Shown piece after piece: positions 24,504-33,472 of a stretch of 64,000 bases of DNA. The notes beneath the pieces are model-generated. The model saw only the letters and a program-made list of their open reading frames with translations, ran no database searches and had not been told where the DNA came from. Within the stretch, counting starts at the first letter, position 1. Each line of letters starts with the position of its first letter. The DNA is taken from positions 62,001 through 126,000 of the forward strand of contig JACRLX010000050.1 of NCBI GenBank assembly GCA_016235165.1, read 5' to 3'. A program made the position numbers and the translations under genes. Source of the stretch: Rhodocyclales bacterium (GTDB lineage Bacteria > Pseudomonadota > Gammaproteobacteria > Burkholderiales > Rhodocyclaceae).

Positions 24504-24519
24504 TACCGGCGCCGACTCC
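24496..24519 (-). repeat. Dispersed 24-bp repeat, copy 2
   Basis: Minus-strand GGAGTCGGCGC-CGGTACT-ACGGCG. It covers the stop codon of the HEPN gene and ends 6 bp before the molybdate transporter start. Confidence 0.7.
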
Positions 24520-24525
24520 CGACCC

Positions 24526-25656
24526 ATGAAGAACCGCTACGACCTCGCCGAACTGGGAGGCGCCTTCGGCGACCTCGGTACCCTGATCCCCTTCGTCGTT
24601 GCCTACGTCGCGGTGCTCAAGATGGACCCGACCGGCATCCTGCTCGCTTTCGGCGCGGCGCTGCTGGTGGTCGGCCTGACGCGGCGCACACCCTTCCCGG
24701 TGCAGCCGATGAAGGCCATCGGCGCCGCCGCCGTGGCGCAAACGGCCGGCATCGCCGCGCTGACGCCGGCGATGGTCACCGGCGCCGGCATCGCCACCGC
24801 CGTGTTCTGGCTGCTGCTGGCGGCCAGCGGCATGGCGCGGCGGCTGGCCGACATGGTGCCCAAGCCGGTGCTGGTGGGCATCGTCATGGGCTTGGGCTTC
24901 AGCTTCATGCGCGAGGGCATCCTGATGATGGCGCAGGCCCCCTGGCAGGGCGGCCTGCTGCTGGCGCTGACACTGCTGATGCTGTCGCGCCCGCGCTTTC
25001 CCGCCATGCTGGTGCTGCTGCTGGCGGGCATGGCCATTGCGCTGGCCGAGCAGCCGACGCTGGCCGCCAGTCTGGCGGCGATCCGCCCCGGCTTGCGCCT
25101 GCCCGACTTCGCCTGGGGCGCGCTGGGCTGGAACGAGCTTTGGCTGGGCGCGCTGCTGCTCGCCCTGCCGCAGCTGCCGCTGACCTTCGGCAACGCGCTG
25201 GTCGCCATCACCGAGGAAAACAACCGCCTCTTCCCCGACCGGCCGGTGACCGAGCGCCAGGTGGCGTTTTCCACCGGCGCGATGAACCTGTTTTCCAGCG
25301 CCATTGGCGGCATCCCGCTGTGCCACGGTGCCGGCGGCATGGCCGGCCACGTGCGCTTCGGCGCGCGAACCGGCGGCGCCTCGGTGATGCTGGGCGCATT
25401 GCTGCTGGTCTGCGCCCTGTTCTTCGGCGAGGCGATGCTCACCCTGTTCCGCCTGTTTCCGCTGCCGGTGCTGGGAGTCATCCTGTTCCTCGCCGGGGCC
25501 GAGCTGGCGCTGGGCGGCAAGCCGCAGGACGCCGAGCGCGGCAGCCGCTTCGTGGTGCTGACCACGGCGGCCTTCGCCATGTGGCATGTCGGCGCCGCGG
25601 TGGTGTTCGGCCTCTTGCTGCACCAGGCGGTGCGGCGGGAGTGGATGAAACTCTGA
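24526..25656 (+). CDS. Molybdate transporter, MOT1/MfnT type
   Basis: A 376-residue membrane protein related to SulP carriers. It has both MOT1 signatures: PFPVQPMKAIGAAAVAQ near residue 55 and, in the C half, TFGNALVAITEENNRLFP and PLCHGAGGMAGHVRFGARTGG. About 10 hydrophobic segments are visible. It would supply molybdate to the three molybdoenzymes of the window. The start is MKNRYDLAELGGAFGDLGTL; a longer frame reaches into the HEPN gene and is less likely. Confidence 0.88.
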   Translation: MKNRYDLAELGGAFGDLGTLIPFVVAYVAVLKMDPTGILLAFGAALLVVGLTRRTPFPVQPMKAIGAAAVAQTAGIAALTPAMVTGAGIATAVFWLLLAASGMARRLADMVPKPVLVGIVMGLGFSFMREGILMMAQAPWQGGLLLALTLLMLSRPRFPAMLVLLLAGMAIALAEQPTLAASLAAIRPGLRLPDFAWGALGWNELWLGALLLALPQLPLTFGNALVAITEENNRLFPDRPVTERQVAFSTGAMNLFSSAIGGIPLCHGAGGMAGHVRFGARTGGASVMLGALLLVCALFFGEAMLTLFRLFPLPVLGVILFLAGAELALGGKPQDAERGSRFVVLTTAAFAMWHVGAAVVFGLLLHQAVRREWMKL

Positions 25657-25677
25657 TTTCTGGTTGATGCTGGCTGG

Positions 25678-26808
25678 TTAGCGATACCGCTTGAGGTAAA
25701 GCGATTCGAAGAAGTCCTTGGCGTTGTGCATCAGCTTCATGCGCGGCAGCGCCCAGGCGGACGACTCGGTGCGCCGCACCAGCATGCCGGCATCGAGGCT
25801 GTCGACAATGCACATCAGCTCCGACTTGAAGGTCTTGTCCGCCGGCCGACCCGCCAGTTCGGCGAGCAAGTTGTCCACCGCCGTGGCGGCCTGCAGGTCA
25901 GCCATGTGCGCCTGCTTGGGCATCCAGTCGGGCCCCGGAAAGCTGCCGGCATCGCCGACCACATACACGCGCTCCATGCCGTTCACGCGACAGCCGGCGT
26001 CGGCGGCGATCAGGCCACCGGGCGAGCGCGGCAGGCTGGTGTTGTCGAACCAGGCATTGCCGGTCAGCCCTGGCATGAAGACGATAATGTCGGCAGCAAT
26101 CTCGCCGACTTCGGTCTTGACCTTGTCCGCCTCGAAGCCCGTGATTTTGTGTCCCAGGTGGGTTTCTATTCCGCGTCGACGCATTTCCGCCATCAGGCGT
26201 TCGACCGCGCGTTCGCCGAGGCGATTGCCCGGTTTGGGCATGGGATTGAAGAACACCAGCTTGATGTTGTCGCGCCGGCCTTCCTGGCGCAGTTGCGTGT
26301 CCAGGCCGAGCAGGAATTCGAAGATCGGCCCGCCGCGCATGGCGATCGGCTCGTTGGGATTGCCGGCAAAGCCGAGCGCAATGGTGCCGGATTGCAGGGC
26401 CGCCACTTTCTCGCGCAGCCGTTCCACGGGAGCGATGCCTTCGCAAGGCAGGATGGCATGTTCGATGCCCGGCAGCTTTTTGATGAAGCGGCCGCCGCAA
26501 GCGATCACGAGGCCGTCGTTGCCGATCGTCCCCGCCGTGGTGTGTACGCTGCGGCCGCCCTCGCCTATTCCTGTCGCCTCGCCGGCGACGAAATCGATCC
26601 GCTGTTCCTTGAAGAACCCTTCCAGCGGCACCACGAGGTCCTCCGGTTTACGCTTGCGCGATGGCAGCCAGATCAGGCTCGGCAGGTAGATCAGTTCGGG
26701 CCGCGGCGCGATCAGGGTGATCTTTGCTCCGGCGTTGCTCTTGCGCAGGCAGCGGGCGGCGGTCAGCGCGCCGAAGCCGCAGCCGATGATGCTGATGTTC
26801 TTGGACAT
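25678..26808 (-). CDS. SQR/FCSD-like FAD-dependent oxidoreductase, copy A
   Basis: A 376-residue flavoprotein: FAD-binding SIIGCGFGALTAARCLRK, second site LVIACGGRFIKKLPG, C-terminal VVGDAGSFPGPDWMPKQAHMA. Cysteines at AILPCEGIAP and LMCIVDSL could be the redox pair. The closest named groups are sulfide:quinone oxidoreductase and flavocytochrome c sulfide dehydrogenase, without a signal peptide. A GGAGAAACC site fixes the start at 26808. A close paralogue is at 37937-39115. Rhodanese and cysteine desulfurase genes downstream of it on the same strand suggest sulfide or polysulfide handling. Confidence 0.8.
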   Translation of the reverse strand: MSKNISIIGCGFGALTAARCLRKSNAGAKITLIAPRPELIYLPSLIWLPSRKRKPEDLVVPLEGFFKEQRIDFVAGEATGIGEGGRSVHTTAGTIGNDGLVIACGGRFIKKLPGIEHAILPCEGIAPVERLREKVAALQSGTIALGFAGNPNEPIAMRGGPIFEFLLGLDTQLRQEGRRDNIKLVFFNPMPKPGNRLGERAVERLMAEMRRRGIETHLGHKITGFEADKVKTEVGEIAADIIVFMPGLTGNAWFDNTSLPRSPGGLIAADAGCRVNGMERVYVVGDAGSFPGPDWMPKQAHMADLQAATAVDNLLAELAGRPADKTFKSELMCIVDSLDAGMLVRRTESSAWALPRMKLMHNAKDFFESLYLKRYR

Positions 26809-26929
26809 GGTTTCTCCTGAATTCGGTGACGCGACTACGTGATGGAGAGCTATCGGGATTCGATGCTTCCGCTGACAGCGATGAAGCTGCCCCATGCCAG
26901 CGCCGCGGGCGGCATTTTGACCCGCAGGG

Positions 26930-27394
26930 CTATTTCTTCACGGCTCGGCTCGCGGCCTCGAAACCGCCCTTGGCTTTCCATTCGGCGAATCCGCCCTGGA
27001 GAATGCGCACATTTTCGTACCCGGCGACGCGCAAGGCGAAACCGGCCTGGGCGGAAAGCGATCCGGTATTGCAATAGATCAGTACCGACTTGTTCTTGGG
27101 TATGGCCGCCCGCTTTTCCAATACCTGTCGCCATTCCAGATTGACGGCACCCGGAATATGGTCCTTGACGTACTGTTCCTTGTCGCGTGCGTCGATGACA
27201 TGGAAACGCGGCCAATCTTCCTTGGGAATCTGCTCCGGAAGCATCGTTGCGCCGCCGTAATCGACGAATGCAAGATAGTCTTCCATGACCTTGATCGCAT
27301 CGCTATCGGCATCCGCCCGGGCGGACGGGGGCAGCAAGGTCAAGGTGCAGGCGAAAACGAGGGCGAGAGGCTTCAAAAGCGCAAGAGCATGCAT
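26930..27394 (-). CDS. Periplasmic single-domain rhodanese
   Basis: A 154-residue protein with a Sec signal (cleavage likely after SARA). The rhodanese domain has FHVIDARDKEQYVKDHIPGAVN and the active-site loop IYCNTGSLSAQ with catalytic Cys, then NVRILQGGFAEWKAKGG. It would transfer sulfane sulfur in the periplasm. It lies just upstream, in transcription order, of the SQR-like gene copy A. Confidence 0.88.
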   Translation of the reverse strand: MHALALLKPLALVFACTLTLLPPSARADADSDAIKVMEDYLAFVDYGGATMLPEQIPKEDWPRFHVIDARDKEQYVKDHIPGAVNLEWRQVLEKRAAIPKNKSVLIYCNTGSLSAQAGFALRVAGYENVRILQGGFAEWKAKGGFEAASRAVKK

Positions 27395-27473
27395 GGCTTC
27401 ACTTTCAGGGATGGGTCAGGAAATGAATGTGCATTCACACGCGGCCGATTGCATGGTTCAAGCCCGCAATGGA

Positions 27474-28610
27474 TCAAGACACCAGGCGTCGCCAGGCATC
27501 GCTCAACGCCTCGGCAGCCCTTGCGATTTCCTCTGCCGTGGTCGGAAAACCAACCGACAGGCGCACCGCACCACGGGTGCGCAGGGCGTCGCAGCCCATC
27601 GCGGCAAGGACGCCGCTGACGGCGTCGGCATCGGAATGGCAGGCCGAGCCGACCGATGCCGCAACGCCCGTTGTGGTCGCAAGCAAGTCGCGTCCGGACA
27701 CGCCGGGAAAAGAAACATGCAGCGTATTCGGCAGGCGGAGATGCGGGTGGCCGTTGAGTTCCAGGCCGGGCACGGCCGCCGACAACAGGGCATGCAGCTC
27801 GTCGCGCAACATCTCCAGATGCGACGCGGCTTGATGGAAACGCAGTTGTGCCAGCCACGCCGCCGCCCCGAGCCCGACGATCTGCGCCACGTTCTCCGTG
27901 CCGGGCCGCAAGCCGTGTTCCTGATCCGCGCCGAACACGATGGGCTTGAGCGGCGTGCCGCTGCGGACGAACAGTGCGCCCACGCCCTTGGGTGCGTAGA
28001 ACTTGTGTCCGGCCAGCGTCAGCAAGTCGACGCCCAAGCGGTCTACGTCAATCTCGACCTTGCCCGCCGATTGCGCCGCGTCCGCATGCATCAGGCTGCC
28101 GTTAGCATGGGCCAGTTGCGCAATTTCGGCGACGGGTTGCAAGGTACCCACTTCGTTGTTGGCATGCATCACTGAAACCAGGGCGGTGTCGGGCCGAAGC
28201 GCGGCGCGGACCGCCTCGGGATCGACGCGGCCGTAGGCATCGACCGGGACGATGCTCAGGTCCCAACCGTATTCGCGCAAATGCAACGCCGGCTGCATCA
28301 CCGCCGGATGCTCAACGTCGCTCACCAGCAGATGGCGCTTGTGCGCCGGCGCGGCGCGCGCCATGCCCAGCAGGGCCAGGTTGTTGGCCTCGGTGGCGCT
28401 GCCGGTGAATACGATTTCGCCATCGACGGCACCGATCAGCTCGGCCACGTTGGTGCGCGCTTCCGCAACCGCCTGGCGCGCGGCCAGACCATAGGCATGC
28501 GAAGACGACGGGTTGCCGAACTGCGCTTCGATCCAGGGCCGCATGGCGGAGACCACTTCCACGGCAATCGGCGTGGTCGCGTTGTAGTCGAGATAGATGG
28601 GCTGATTCAT
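27474..28610 (-). CDS. Cysteine desulfurase, NifS/IscS family
   Basis: A 378-residue PLP enzyme starting MNQPIYLDYNATTPIA. The PLP Lys is in LTLAGHKFYAPKGVGALF and the catalytic Cys in VGSACHSDADAVSGVLAAMG. This active-site loop is short of the SSGSACTS form of IscS, resembling specialised desulfurases. It converts cysteine to alanine and a persulfide. No isc or suf genes are near; it follows an SQR gene by 37 bp, so it may feed or use the same sulfane sulfur pool. Confidence 0.9.
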   Translation of the reverse strand: MNQPIYLDYNATTPIAVEVVSAMRPWIEAQFGNPSSSHAYGLAARQAVAEARTNVAELIGAVDGEIVFTGSATEANNLALLGMARAAPAHKRHLLVSDVEHPAVMQPALHLREYGWDLSIVPVDAYGRVDPEAVRAALRPDTALVSVMHANNEVGTLQPVAEIAQLAHANGSLMHADAAQSAGKVEIDVDRLGVDLLTLAGHKFYAPKGVGALFVRSGTPLKPIVFGADQEHGLRPGTENVAQIVGLGAAAWLAQLRFHQAASHLEMLRDELHALLSAAVPGLELNGHPHLRLPNTLHVSFPGVSGRDLLATTTGVAASVGSACHSDADAVSGVLAAMGCDALRTRGAVRLSVGFPTTAEEIARAAEALSDAWRRLVS

Positions 28611-28647
28611 TGCCGGATGCATGCCTTTTCGTCGAATTGCCTGAGCG

Positions 28648-29949
28648 CTATTTGCCTGTCTGACCACCAGTCTGTTGCGGCTTGAGCCGCGCCAAACCCA
28701 GAATGTGCAGCACCCACTTCTCGAAGATTGGCTCGGTGCCGCCCCGGCGCATCTTGTACATGAAGTACTTCTCGAAGGCGATCTTCGCCCAGTGCGCCCA
28801 CTTGCCCTGCTTGGACCAGGTCACGTTGCGCGGTGGCATCTGCGGCTGGGCGATGAACACCGCGCCGGTATCGCCGAAATCGGCGATGCAGAAGGCATTC
28901 CAGGTGGCTTTCGCCTGCGGCGCCCGTCCTTCCAGTTCGGCGTGGATGTTGGCGACCACGGCGCTGACCATGGATTCGATCATGTAGCCGGTCTTGGGCG
29001 GGCCGGTCGGCACCGGCGTCGGATCGACCGGCGGCAGGGCGATGCAGGCGCCGGCGGCATAGATGTTGGGGTACTTCGGGCTGCGCTGGTGTTCGTCGAC
29101 GATCACCAGGGCCTTGGGATTCACCAGACCGTCCACTGCCGCCACCGGCGCGACGCCACGGAAGCTGGGCACCAGCATGGCGTGGGCGAAGGGGAGTTCG
29201 TGGTCCTGGAGAGGCTGCCCAAAGCGGTCGACTTCCTCGGCGAACAGCTTGCCTGCTTCGATCTTCCTGATCCTGGCGTTGGTGATCCACTTGATGTGGC
29301 GGTGGCGGAATTCGTGTTCCATCATGCCTTTCGAATCGCCGACGCCGCCAATACCCAGGTGCCCGATGTAGGGCTCGGCAGTCACGAAGGTGATCGGCAC
29401 GCGGTCGCGCACCCGATGCCGGCGCAATGCCGTATCGAGGATGGCGACGTACTCATAGGCGGGGCCGAAGCAACTCGCGCCCTGCACGCCGCCGACAATC
29501 ACCGGGCCGGGATTGGCGATCAATTTCTGTACGTCGGCATGGGCTTTTTCCGCATCGTCGACGCTGCCGATCCATTGGGTATGGCCGTCCTGCGGACCCA
29601 GCCCCGGTACATCCTCGAAAGCACAGCGAACCCCGGTGGTGATCACCAGATAGTCATAATCGACCTGACGATCGCCCTGAACATGAAGGCGGTTGGCTGC
29701 CGCGTCGATCCGTTCGACCCGTCCGGCAATGAAGCTGATGCCATGCTTTTCCAGACTGGGTCCAGCCGGGAAGGTGACTCCCTCGCGCTTGCGCCAGCCG
29801 ACTGCCAGCCAGGGAATCGAGGGCACGAACTGGAAATATTCCTGTTCGTTGATCACCGTGACCGCATGTTTGCGATCGAGCAGCGCCCGCAGTTCGTAGG
29901 CGGCCGGCATGCCGCCGAGCCCGGCGCCAAGTATCACGACATGAGCCAT
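28648..29949 (-). CDS. sqr: Sulfide:quinone oxidoreductase
   Basis: A 433-residue flavoprotein: VVILGAGLGGMPAAYELR at the N-terminus, YDYLVITTGVRCAFEDVPG, a Cys in GGVQGASCFGPAYEY, and the C-terminal amphipathic region (KIAFEKYFMYKMRRG, FEKWVLHILGLARL) that SQRs use for membrane attachment. It oxidises sulfide to polysulfide and reduces quinone. It is read in the same direction as the cysteine desulfurase gene 37 bp downstream of it and the Cys/Met PLP gene upstream of it. Confidence 0.88.
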   Translation of the reverse strand: MAHVVILGAGLGGMPAAYELRALLDRKHAVTVINEQEYFQFVPSIPWLAVGWRKREGVTFPAGPSLEKHGISFIAGRVERIDAAANRLHVQGDRQVDYDYLVITTGVRCAFEDVPGLGPQDGHTQWIGSVDDAEKAHADVQKLIANPGPVIVGGVQGASCFGPAYEYVAILDTALRRHRVRDRVPITFVTAEPYIGHLGIGGVGDSKGMMEHEFRHRHIKWITNARIRKIEAGKLFAEEVDRFGQPLQDHELPFAHAMLVPSFRGVAPVAAVDGLVNPKALVIVDEHQRSPKYPNIYAAGACIALPPVDPTPVPTGPPKTGYMIESMVSAVVANIHAELEGRAPQAKATWNAFCIADFGDTGAVFIAQPQMPPRNVTWSKQGKWAHWAKIAFEKYFMYKMRRGGTEPIFEKWVLHILGLARLKPQQTGGQTGK

Positions 29950-29986
29950 GGATTTCTCCGTTCTCTGGGCGCTGATTGCATATCTG

Positions 29987-31147
29987 TCAAGCCAGCGCCT
30001 GATCCAGGTCGCGGATCAGGTCCTCGGCGTCTTCCAGGCCGATGGACAGACGCAGCAGCGCATCCGATATGCCGCGTCGCGCGCGCTCGTCGGCGGAAAG
30101 TCCGTGATGGGTGGTGGTGCATGGCTGGGTCACCAGGCTTTCGGCGCCACCCAGGCTGGGTGCCAGCGCGAACAGTTTCAGTCGGTCGGCAACCCGCGTC
30201 GCCGCCTCGCCGCCGCCCGCGACCTCGATGCTCAGGATGCCGCCGAAATCGCGCATCTGCTTTTTGGCGACTTCGTGGCCGGGAAAGTCCGGCAGCCCCG
30301 GATAGAACACGCGAAGCACGCGCGGATGCCGCGCCATCGCCTCGGCCACGGCCAGCGCCGTGCGGTTCTGGCGCTCGACGCGGACCACCAGCGTGCGCAG
30401 GCTGCGCGAGAGCAGGGCCGCGGTTTCCGGCGCGATCATCGAACCCAGGTTTTTGCGCCAGGCCCAAACCGGCATCAACAAGTCCTTGCGTCCGGCCAGC
30501 ACGCCGGCGGTCAGGTCGGAATGGCCGCCCAGGTACTTGGTCGCGCTATGCACCACGAAATCCGCGCCGAGTTCCAGCGGCGATTGGTTCACCGGCGAGG
30601 CAAAAGTATTGTCGATGGCCAGCAGGGCCGCATGGCGATGGCACATCTCGGCGATGCGGCGGATATCGAGCACTTCCAGGGTCGGATTGGTCGGCGTTTC
30701 GAGAAACACCAGCCCGCAGCCGTCGGCAATGCGGCTTTCGGCCAGTTCAAGCTCGTTGCCGCGCAGCAGGTGAGTGCGCACGTCGAAGCTGCGGATCTGC
30801 TCGCCGAGCAGTTCCAGCGTTCCGCCGTAGGCGTCGCCGAGGCAGACGATGCCATCGCGGCCATGGGCGAGAAACAGCGCCGCTTCCGCCGCCATGCCGG
30901 AGCAGAAAGCCCAGGCCATTTCCGCGCCTTCAAGATTGGCCAGCTTGGCTTCCAGCGCCTGTATGGTCGGATTGAGGCCATAGCGGGTGTAGAGGCTGCC
31001 CGGCTTGCGGCCGTCGACCACGTCGAGCAGATCGGCGGTGGTCGGAAACTTGAAGGTCGTGGTGTTGTAGATCGGCGTGTGCGGCGAGCCGTGCGCGTCG
31101 GCGATTTCACCGGCATGGACGCAGCGGGTGGATAGTCCTTCGCTCAT
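29987..31147 (-). CDS. Cys/Met-metabolism PLP enzyme (cystathionine lyase or sulfhydrylase)
   Basis: A 386-residue fold-type I PLP enzyme: STRCVHAGEIADAHGSPHTPIYNTTTF, YTRYGLNPT, PLP Lys in VHSATKYLGGHSDLTAG and SLGGAESLVTQPC. The family includes cystathionine gamma-lyase, methionine gamma-lyase and O-succinylhomoserine sulfhydrylase, which the sequence alone does not separate. The second of two ATGs is chosen because GGGAG lies 6 nt before it and it overlaps the TlpA stop by one base. In this island it may release or fix sulfide. Confidence 0.85.
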   Translation of the reverse strand: MSEGLSTRCVHAGEIADAHGSPHTPIYNTTTFKFPTTADLLDVVDGRKPGSLYTRYGLNPTIQALEAKLANLEGAEMAWAFCSGMAAEAALFLAHGRDGIVCLGDAYGGTLELLGEQIRSFDVRTHLLRGNELELAESRIADGCGLVFLETPTNPTLEVLDIRRIAEMCHRHAALLAIDNTFASPVNQSPLELGADFVVHSATKYLGGHSDLTAGVLAGRKDLLMPVWAWRKNLGSMIAPETAALLSRSLRTLVVRVERQNRTALAVAEAMARHPRVLRVFYPGLPDFPGHEVAKKQMRDFGGILSIEVAGGGEAATRVADRLKLFALAPSLGGAESLVTQPCTTTHHGLSADERARRGISDALLRLSIGLEDAEDLIRDLDQALA

Positions 31148-31698
31148 CATGTGCTCCCTTGGTTGATCAGTTGTTTGAGTTGGGCGACGATGGCCGGATT
31201 GTCGAACTCGCGACCGCCCACCACCCGCAGTGCCAGCCGGCCGCGCCGGTCGACGACATAGGTGGACGGCAGGCCGCGTACCGACCAGCGCTCCATGGCC
31301 TGCGAGTCGTGGTCGAACACGACCGGAAATTCCGGCGATCCGGCGAAGGAAAACACGGTTTCCGCGTTTTCGCCGACATTGACCGCGATGACTTCGAAAT
31401 CGGCCGGACGGAACAGCTTGCGCACCCGGCCGAGGGAGGGGAATTCCTTGCGGCAGGGCGGGCACCAGGTCGCCCAGAAATTCACCAGCACCACCTTGCC
31501 GCGCAGGCGGCCGAGATCGACGGGCTTGCCGTCCATGTCGGGCAGGACCAAAGTCGGCGCTGGCGGCACGGCGACGATGGGCGTCATGGCGGCGGGTTGT
31601 GCGCGCACGGCGGGTGCGACGACCAGCGCGGCCAGCGCGGCGACGAAGCGGCGGCGCTCAGTCGCCGGCGCAGGACAGTTGGTCGAGGATGATTTCAC
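31147..31698 (-). CDS. Periplasmic TlpA/ResA-like thiol-disulfide reductase
   Basis: A 183-residue protein. A GTG start at 31698 has AAGGAG 4 nt upstream and gives a signal peptide with ERRRFVAALAALVVAPAVRA. The thioredoxin-like domain has the redox motif WATWCPPCRKEF and cis-Pro in RGLPSTYVVDRRG. The linker after the signal (AVPPAPT) is encoded by a copy of the dispersed 24-bp repeat. It overlaps the upstream gene by 41 nt and the downstream PLP gene by one base. Confidence 0.85.
   Translation of the reverse strand: MKSSSTNCPAPATERRRFVAALAALVVAPAVRAQPAAMTPIVAVPPAPTLVLPDMDGKPVDLGRLRGKVVLVNFWATWCPPCRKEFPSLGRVRKLFRPADFEVIAVNVGENAETVFSFAGSPEFPVVFDHDSQAMERWSVRGLPSTYVVDRRGRLALRVVGGREFDNPAIVAQLKQLINQGST
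31550..31573 (+). repeat. Dispersed 24-bp repeat, copy 3
   Basis: AAAGTCGGCGC-TGGCGGC-ACGGCG. It is inside the TlpA-like gene, in the variable linker after the signal peptide. Confidence 0.75.
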
Positions 31699-32203
31699 GT
31701 TGCTCCTTGTCTTCGAAATACCGCAGCACCAAGCGGAAGCCGTCGGGCAGCGGATGCTCCAGCGTCGCCATGCCCATGATCCAGTCGCCGGATGCGAAGT
31801 CATTCTCGGCCTGGAACTGGGCCCAGCGAAAGGCGACACGCGCCGAGGGCGGCACGCCGGATCGCGCCCATTCCGCCTCCCACTCGGCCGGCAGGCGCAG
31901 GCGCGCTCGCCGTCCGTCGGCGGCGACGGCCTGCCAGTCGGCCAGCCGGGTCCGGAGGTTGCCCGCGCCGCGATTGACCAGGCGAAACGAAAAGCCGCAG
32001 GCCTCCGCGTACGGCCTGATCGATTCGGCGGAGAAGCCGCGGGCGATGTAGAAGGCTGTCCGCTGCGTCGGTGGCAGCGGGTTGGCGTTCAGGGTCAGGG
32101 CGCCCCGGGTGACGCCATGACGCCAGACGATGTCGTCTTCGGCAAGGCAGGCGAAGGCCGGCATCAGCAGGGCGGCAAACAGCGCGAGGCATCGAATCTG
32201 CAT
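31658..32203 (-). CDS. Exported protein of unknown function
   Basis: A 181-residue protein with a Sec signal (MQIRCLALFAALLMPAFACLA). The mature part has no family I recognise; it contains two Cys, GFSFRLVNRGAGNLRTRLADWQ and a C-terminal CAGD. It lies between the beta-barrel gene and the TlpA-like gene in one minus-strand run, so it is probably a periplasmic part of that export module, possibly with its disulfide reduced by the TlpA-like protein. Confidence 0.65.
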   Translation of the reverse strand: MQIRCLALFAALLMPAFACLAEDDIVWRHGVTRGALTLNANPLPPTQRTAFYIARGFSAESIRPYAEACGFSFRLVNRGAGNLRTRLADWQAVAADGRRARLRLPAEWEAEWARSGVPPSARVAFRWAQFQAENDFASGDWIMGMATLEHPLPDGFRLVLRYFEDKEQREIILDQLSCAGD

Positions 32204-32251
32204 GATCGTGGAGTGTTCGCTTGCGGTGTCGGTACGGCGGCGTGCATGCGC

Positions 32252-33472
32252 TCAAAACTCGTAGCGCAACTGCAGGTACAGGTTGTCGTCGCGGGAGAGT
32301 TGTCCGAAAGCCCCGGCGGCCTTGCCGCCGTAAACGTTGGCGCCGACGGCAGCCCATACCCGGTCGTTGAAACTGTAGCGCAGTTCCGGGTTCAGGAAGC
32401 GGTCGCCGTTGCCTTCATTCCACGAACCATAGATCGACAGCCGCAGCGTCTGGTGCAGGAACATCTGTGTCACGCGCGCCGTCAGCGTATGGCTCCAGCG
32501 CTGGTCGACCGGAAACCCGGCGGGCAGGGTGGCGCGATAGGCGGAATAATCTTGCATGTGTTCGGTGTAGTACTGGAAGCCGAGCGTGAGGTCCTCGACC
32601 GGCTGGAACTGGTAGCCCGCCAGGAGGCGCGTCTGCGAATTGGGAATGGCGAAATCGCTGCCCGCCCTGTCCTCGGGCGAATCGTAGGCGGCGGCCTCCA
32701 GGCTAAGCACGCCTTCGCCGACGCGACCGGACAGGCTGGCGCCGTAGACCGACAGCCGGGGGTAAAAGTAGCTGATCCGCGTCGGCGCCACCATGCTGTC
32801 GGCGCGCATCGATGGCGTGCGCTGGAAGCCCCGGTAGACATAGAGCGCCGCATCCCAGCCGGCGACATCGCGATAGAGGCGCAAGCCCCAATCGCCCTGC
32901 CCCGGCATCGTGGTGGCACGGCTGGCCACCGCCGGCATCGGGTCGTAGAGATGGAAGCGGCGCGCGTCCGGAATCCGGCTTGCACGAAAATGGGGAGCCA
33001 CCACCAGCTCGACATTGGCGAACTCGGGATAGGCGCCCAGCTTGACGGCATCGACGCCACGCTTCAGGTAATCCAGCGGGCGGCCGGCAAACAAGGCTTC
33101 GTGGTCCTTGGGAAACACGTCATTGACGAACACCAGGTCGCCCAGGCCCCAGGTGACGACCTGGCGGCCGACACGCAGATCCCATTGGCCGGAGCTGTAG
33201 TCGACATAGGCTTCGCGCAGTTCCGACTGGTCCTGACGCCCGAGATGGTCCCAGGCCAGATCACCCTTGAGCCGCAGGTTCCAGGCGCCTTCCCCGGCGT
33301 CCAGCTTGAGCTGGGCGCGCTCTTCCAGCCACTTGTAATGGCGTCCGTCGGGATTGGCGCCGCGCGTGTTGAACGCCGTGTTCTGCTGCAGGAATCCGCT
33401 CAGAGCAAGGTCCGCCTGCGCCGCCAGAGGCGCCAGCAGCAGTACGGCCAGGAAGGCTGCCCGCGCGAACAT
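32252..33472 (-). CDS. Outer-membrane beta-barrel protein
   Basis: A 406-residue protein with a signal peptide (cleavage near AAQA) and alternating hydrophobic beta strands rich in aromatic residues. It ends in LYLQLRYEF, with the C-terminal Phe recognised by the BAM complex. It resembles DUF1302-type porins (SGFLQQNTAFNTRG, VGRQVVTWGLGD). The start overlaps the stop of the LolA-like gene by one base, so the two are coupled. A second barrel with a similar layout is at 57515-58768. Confidence 0.8.
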   Translation of the reverse strand: MFARAAFLAVLLLAPLAAQADLALSGFLQQNTAFNTRGANPDGRHYKWLEERAQLKLDAGEGAWNLRLKGDLAWDHLGRQDQSELREAYVDYSSGQWDLRVGRQVVTWGLGDLVFVNDVFPKDHEALFAGRPLDYLKRGVDAVKLGAYPEFANVELVVAPHFRASRIPDARRFHLYDPMPAVASRATTMPGQGDWGLRLYRDVAGWDAALYVYRGFQRTPSMRADSMVAPTRISYFYPRLSVYGASLSGRVGEGVLSLEAAAYDSPEDRAGSDFAIPNSQTRLLAGYQFQPVEDLTLGFQYYTEHMQDYSAYRATLPAGFPVDQRWSHTLTARVTQMFLHQTLRLSIYGSWNEGNGDRFLNPELRYSFNDRVWAAVGANVYGGKAAGAFGQLSRDDNLYLQLRYEF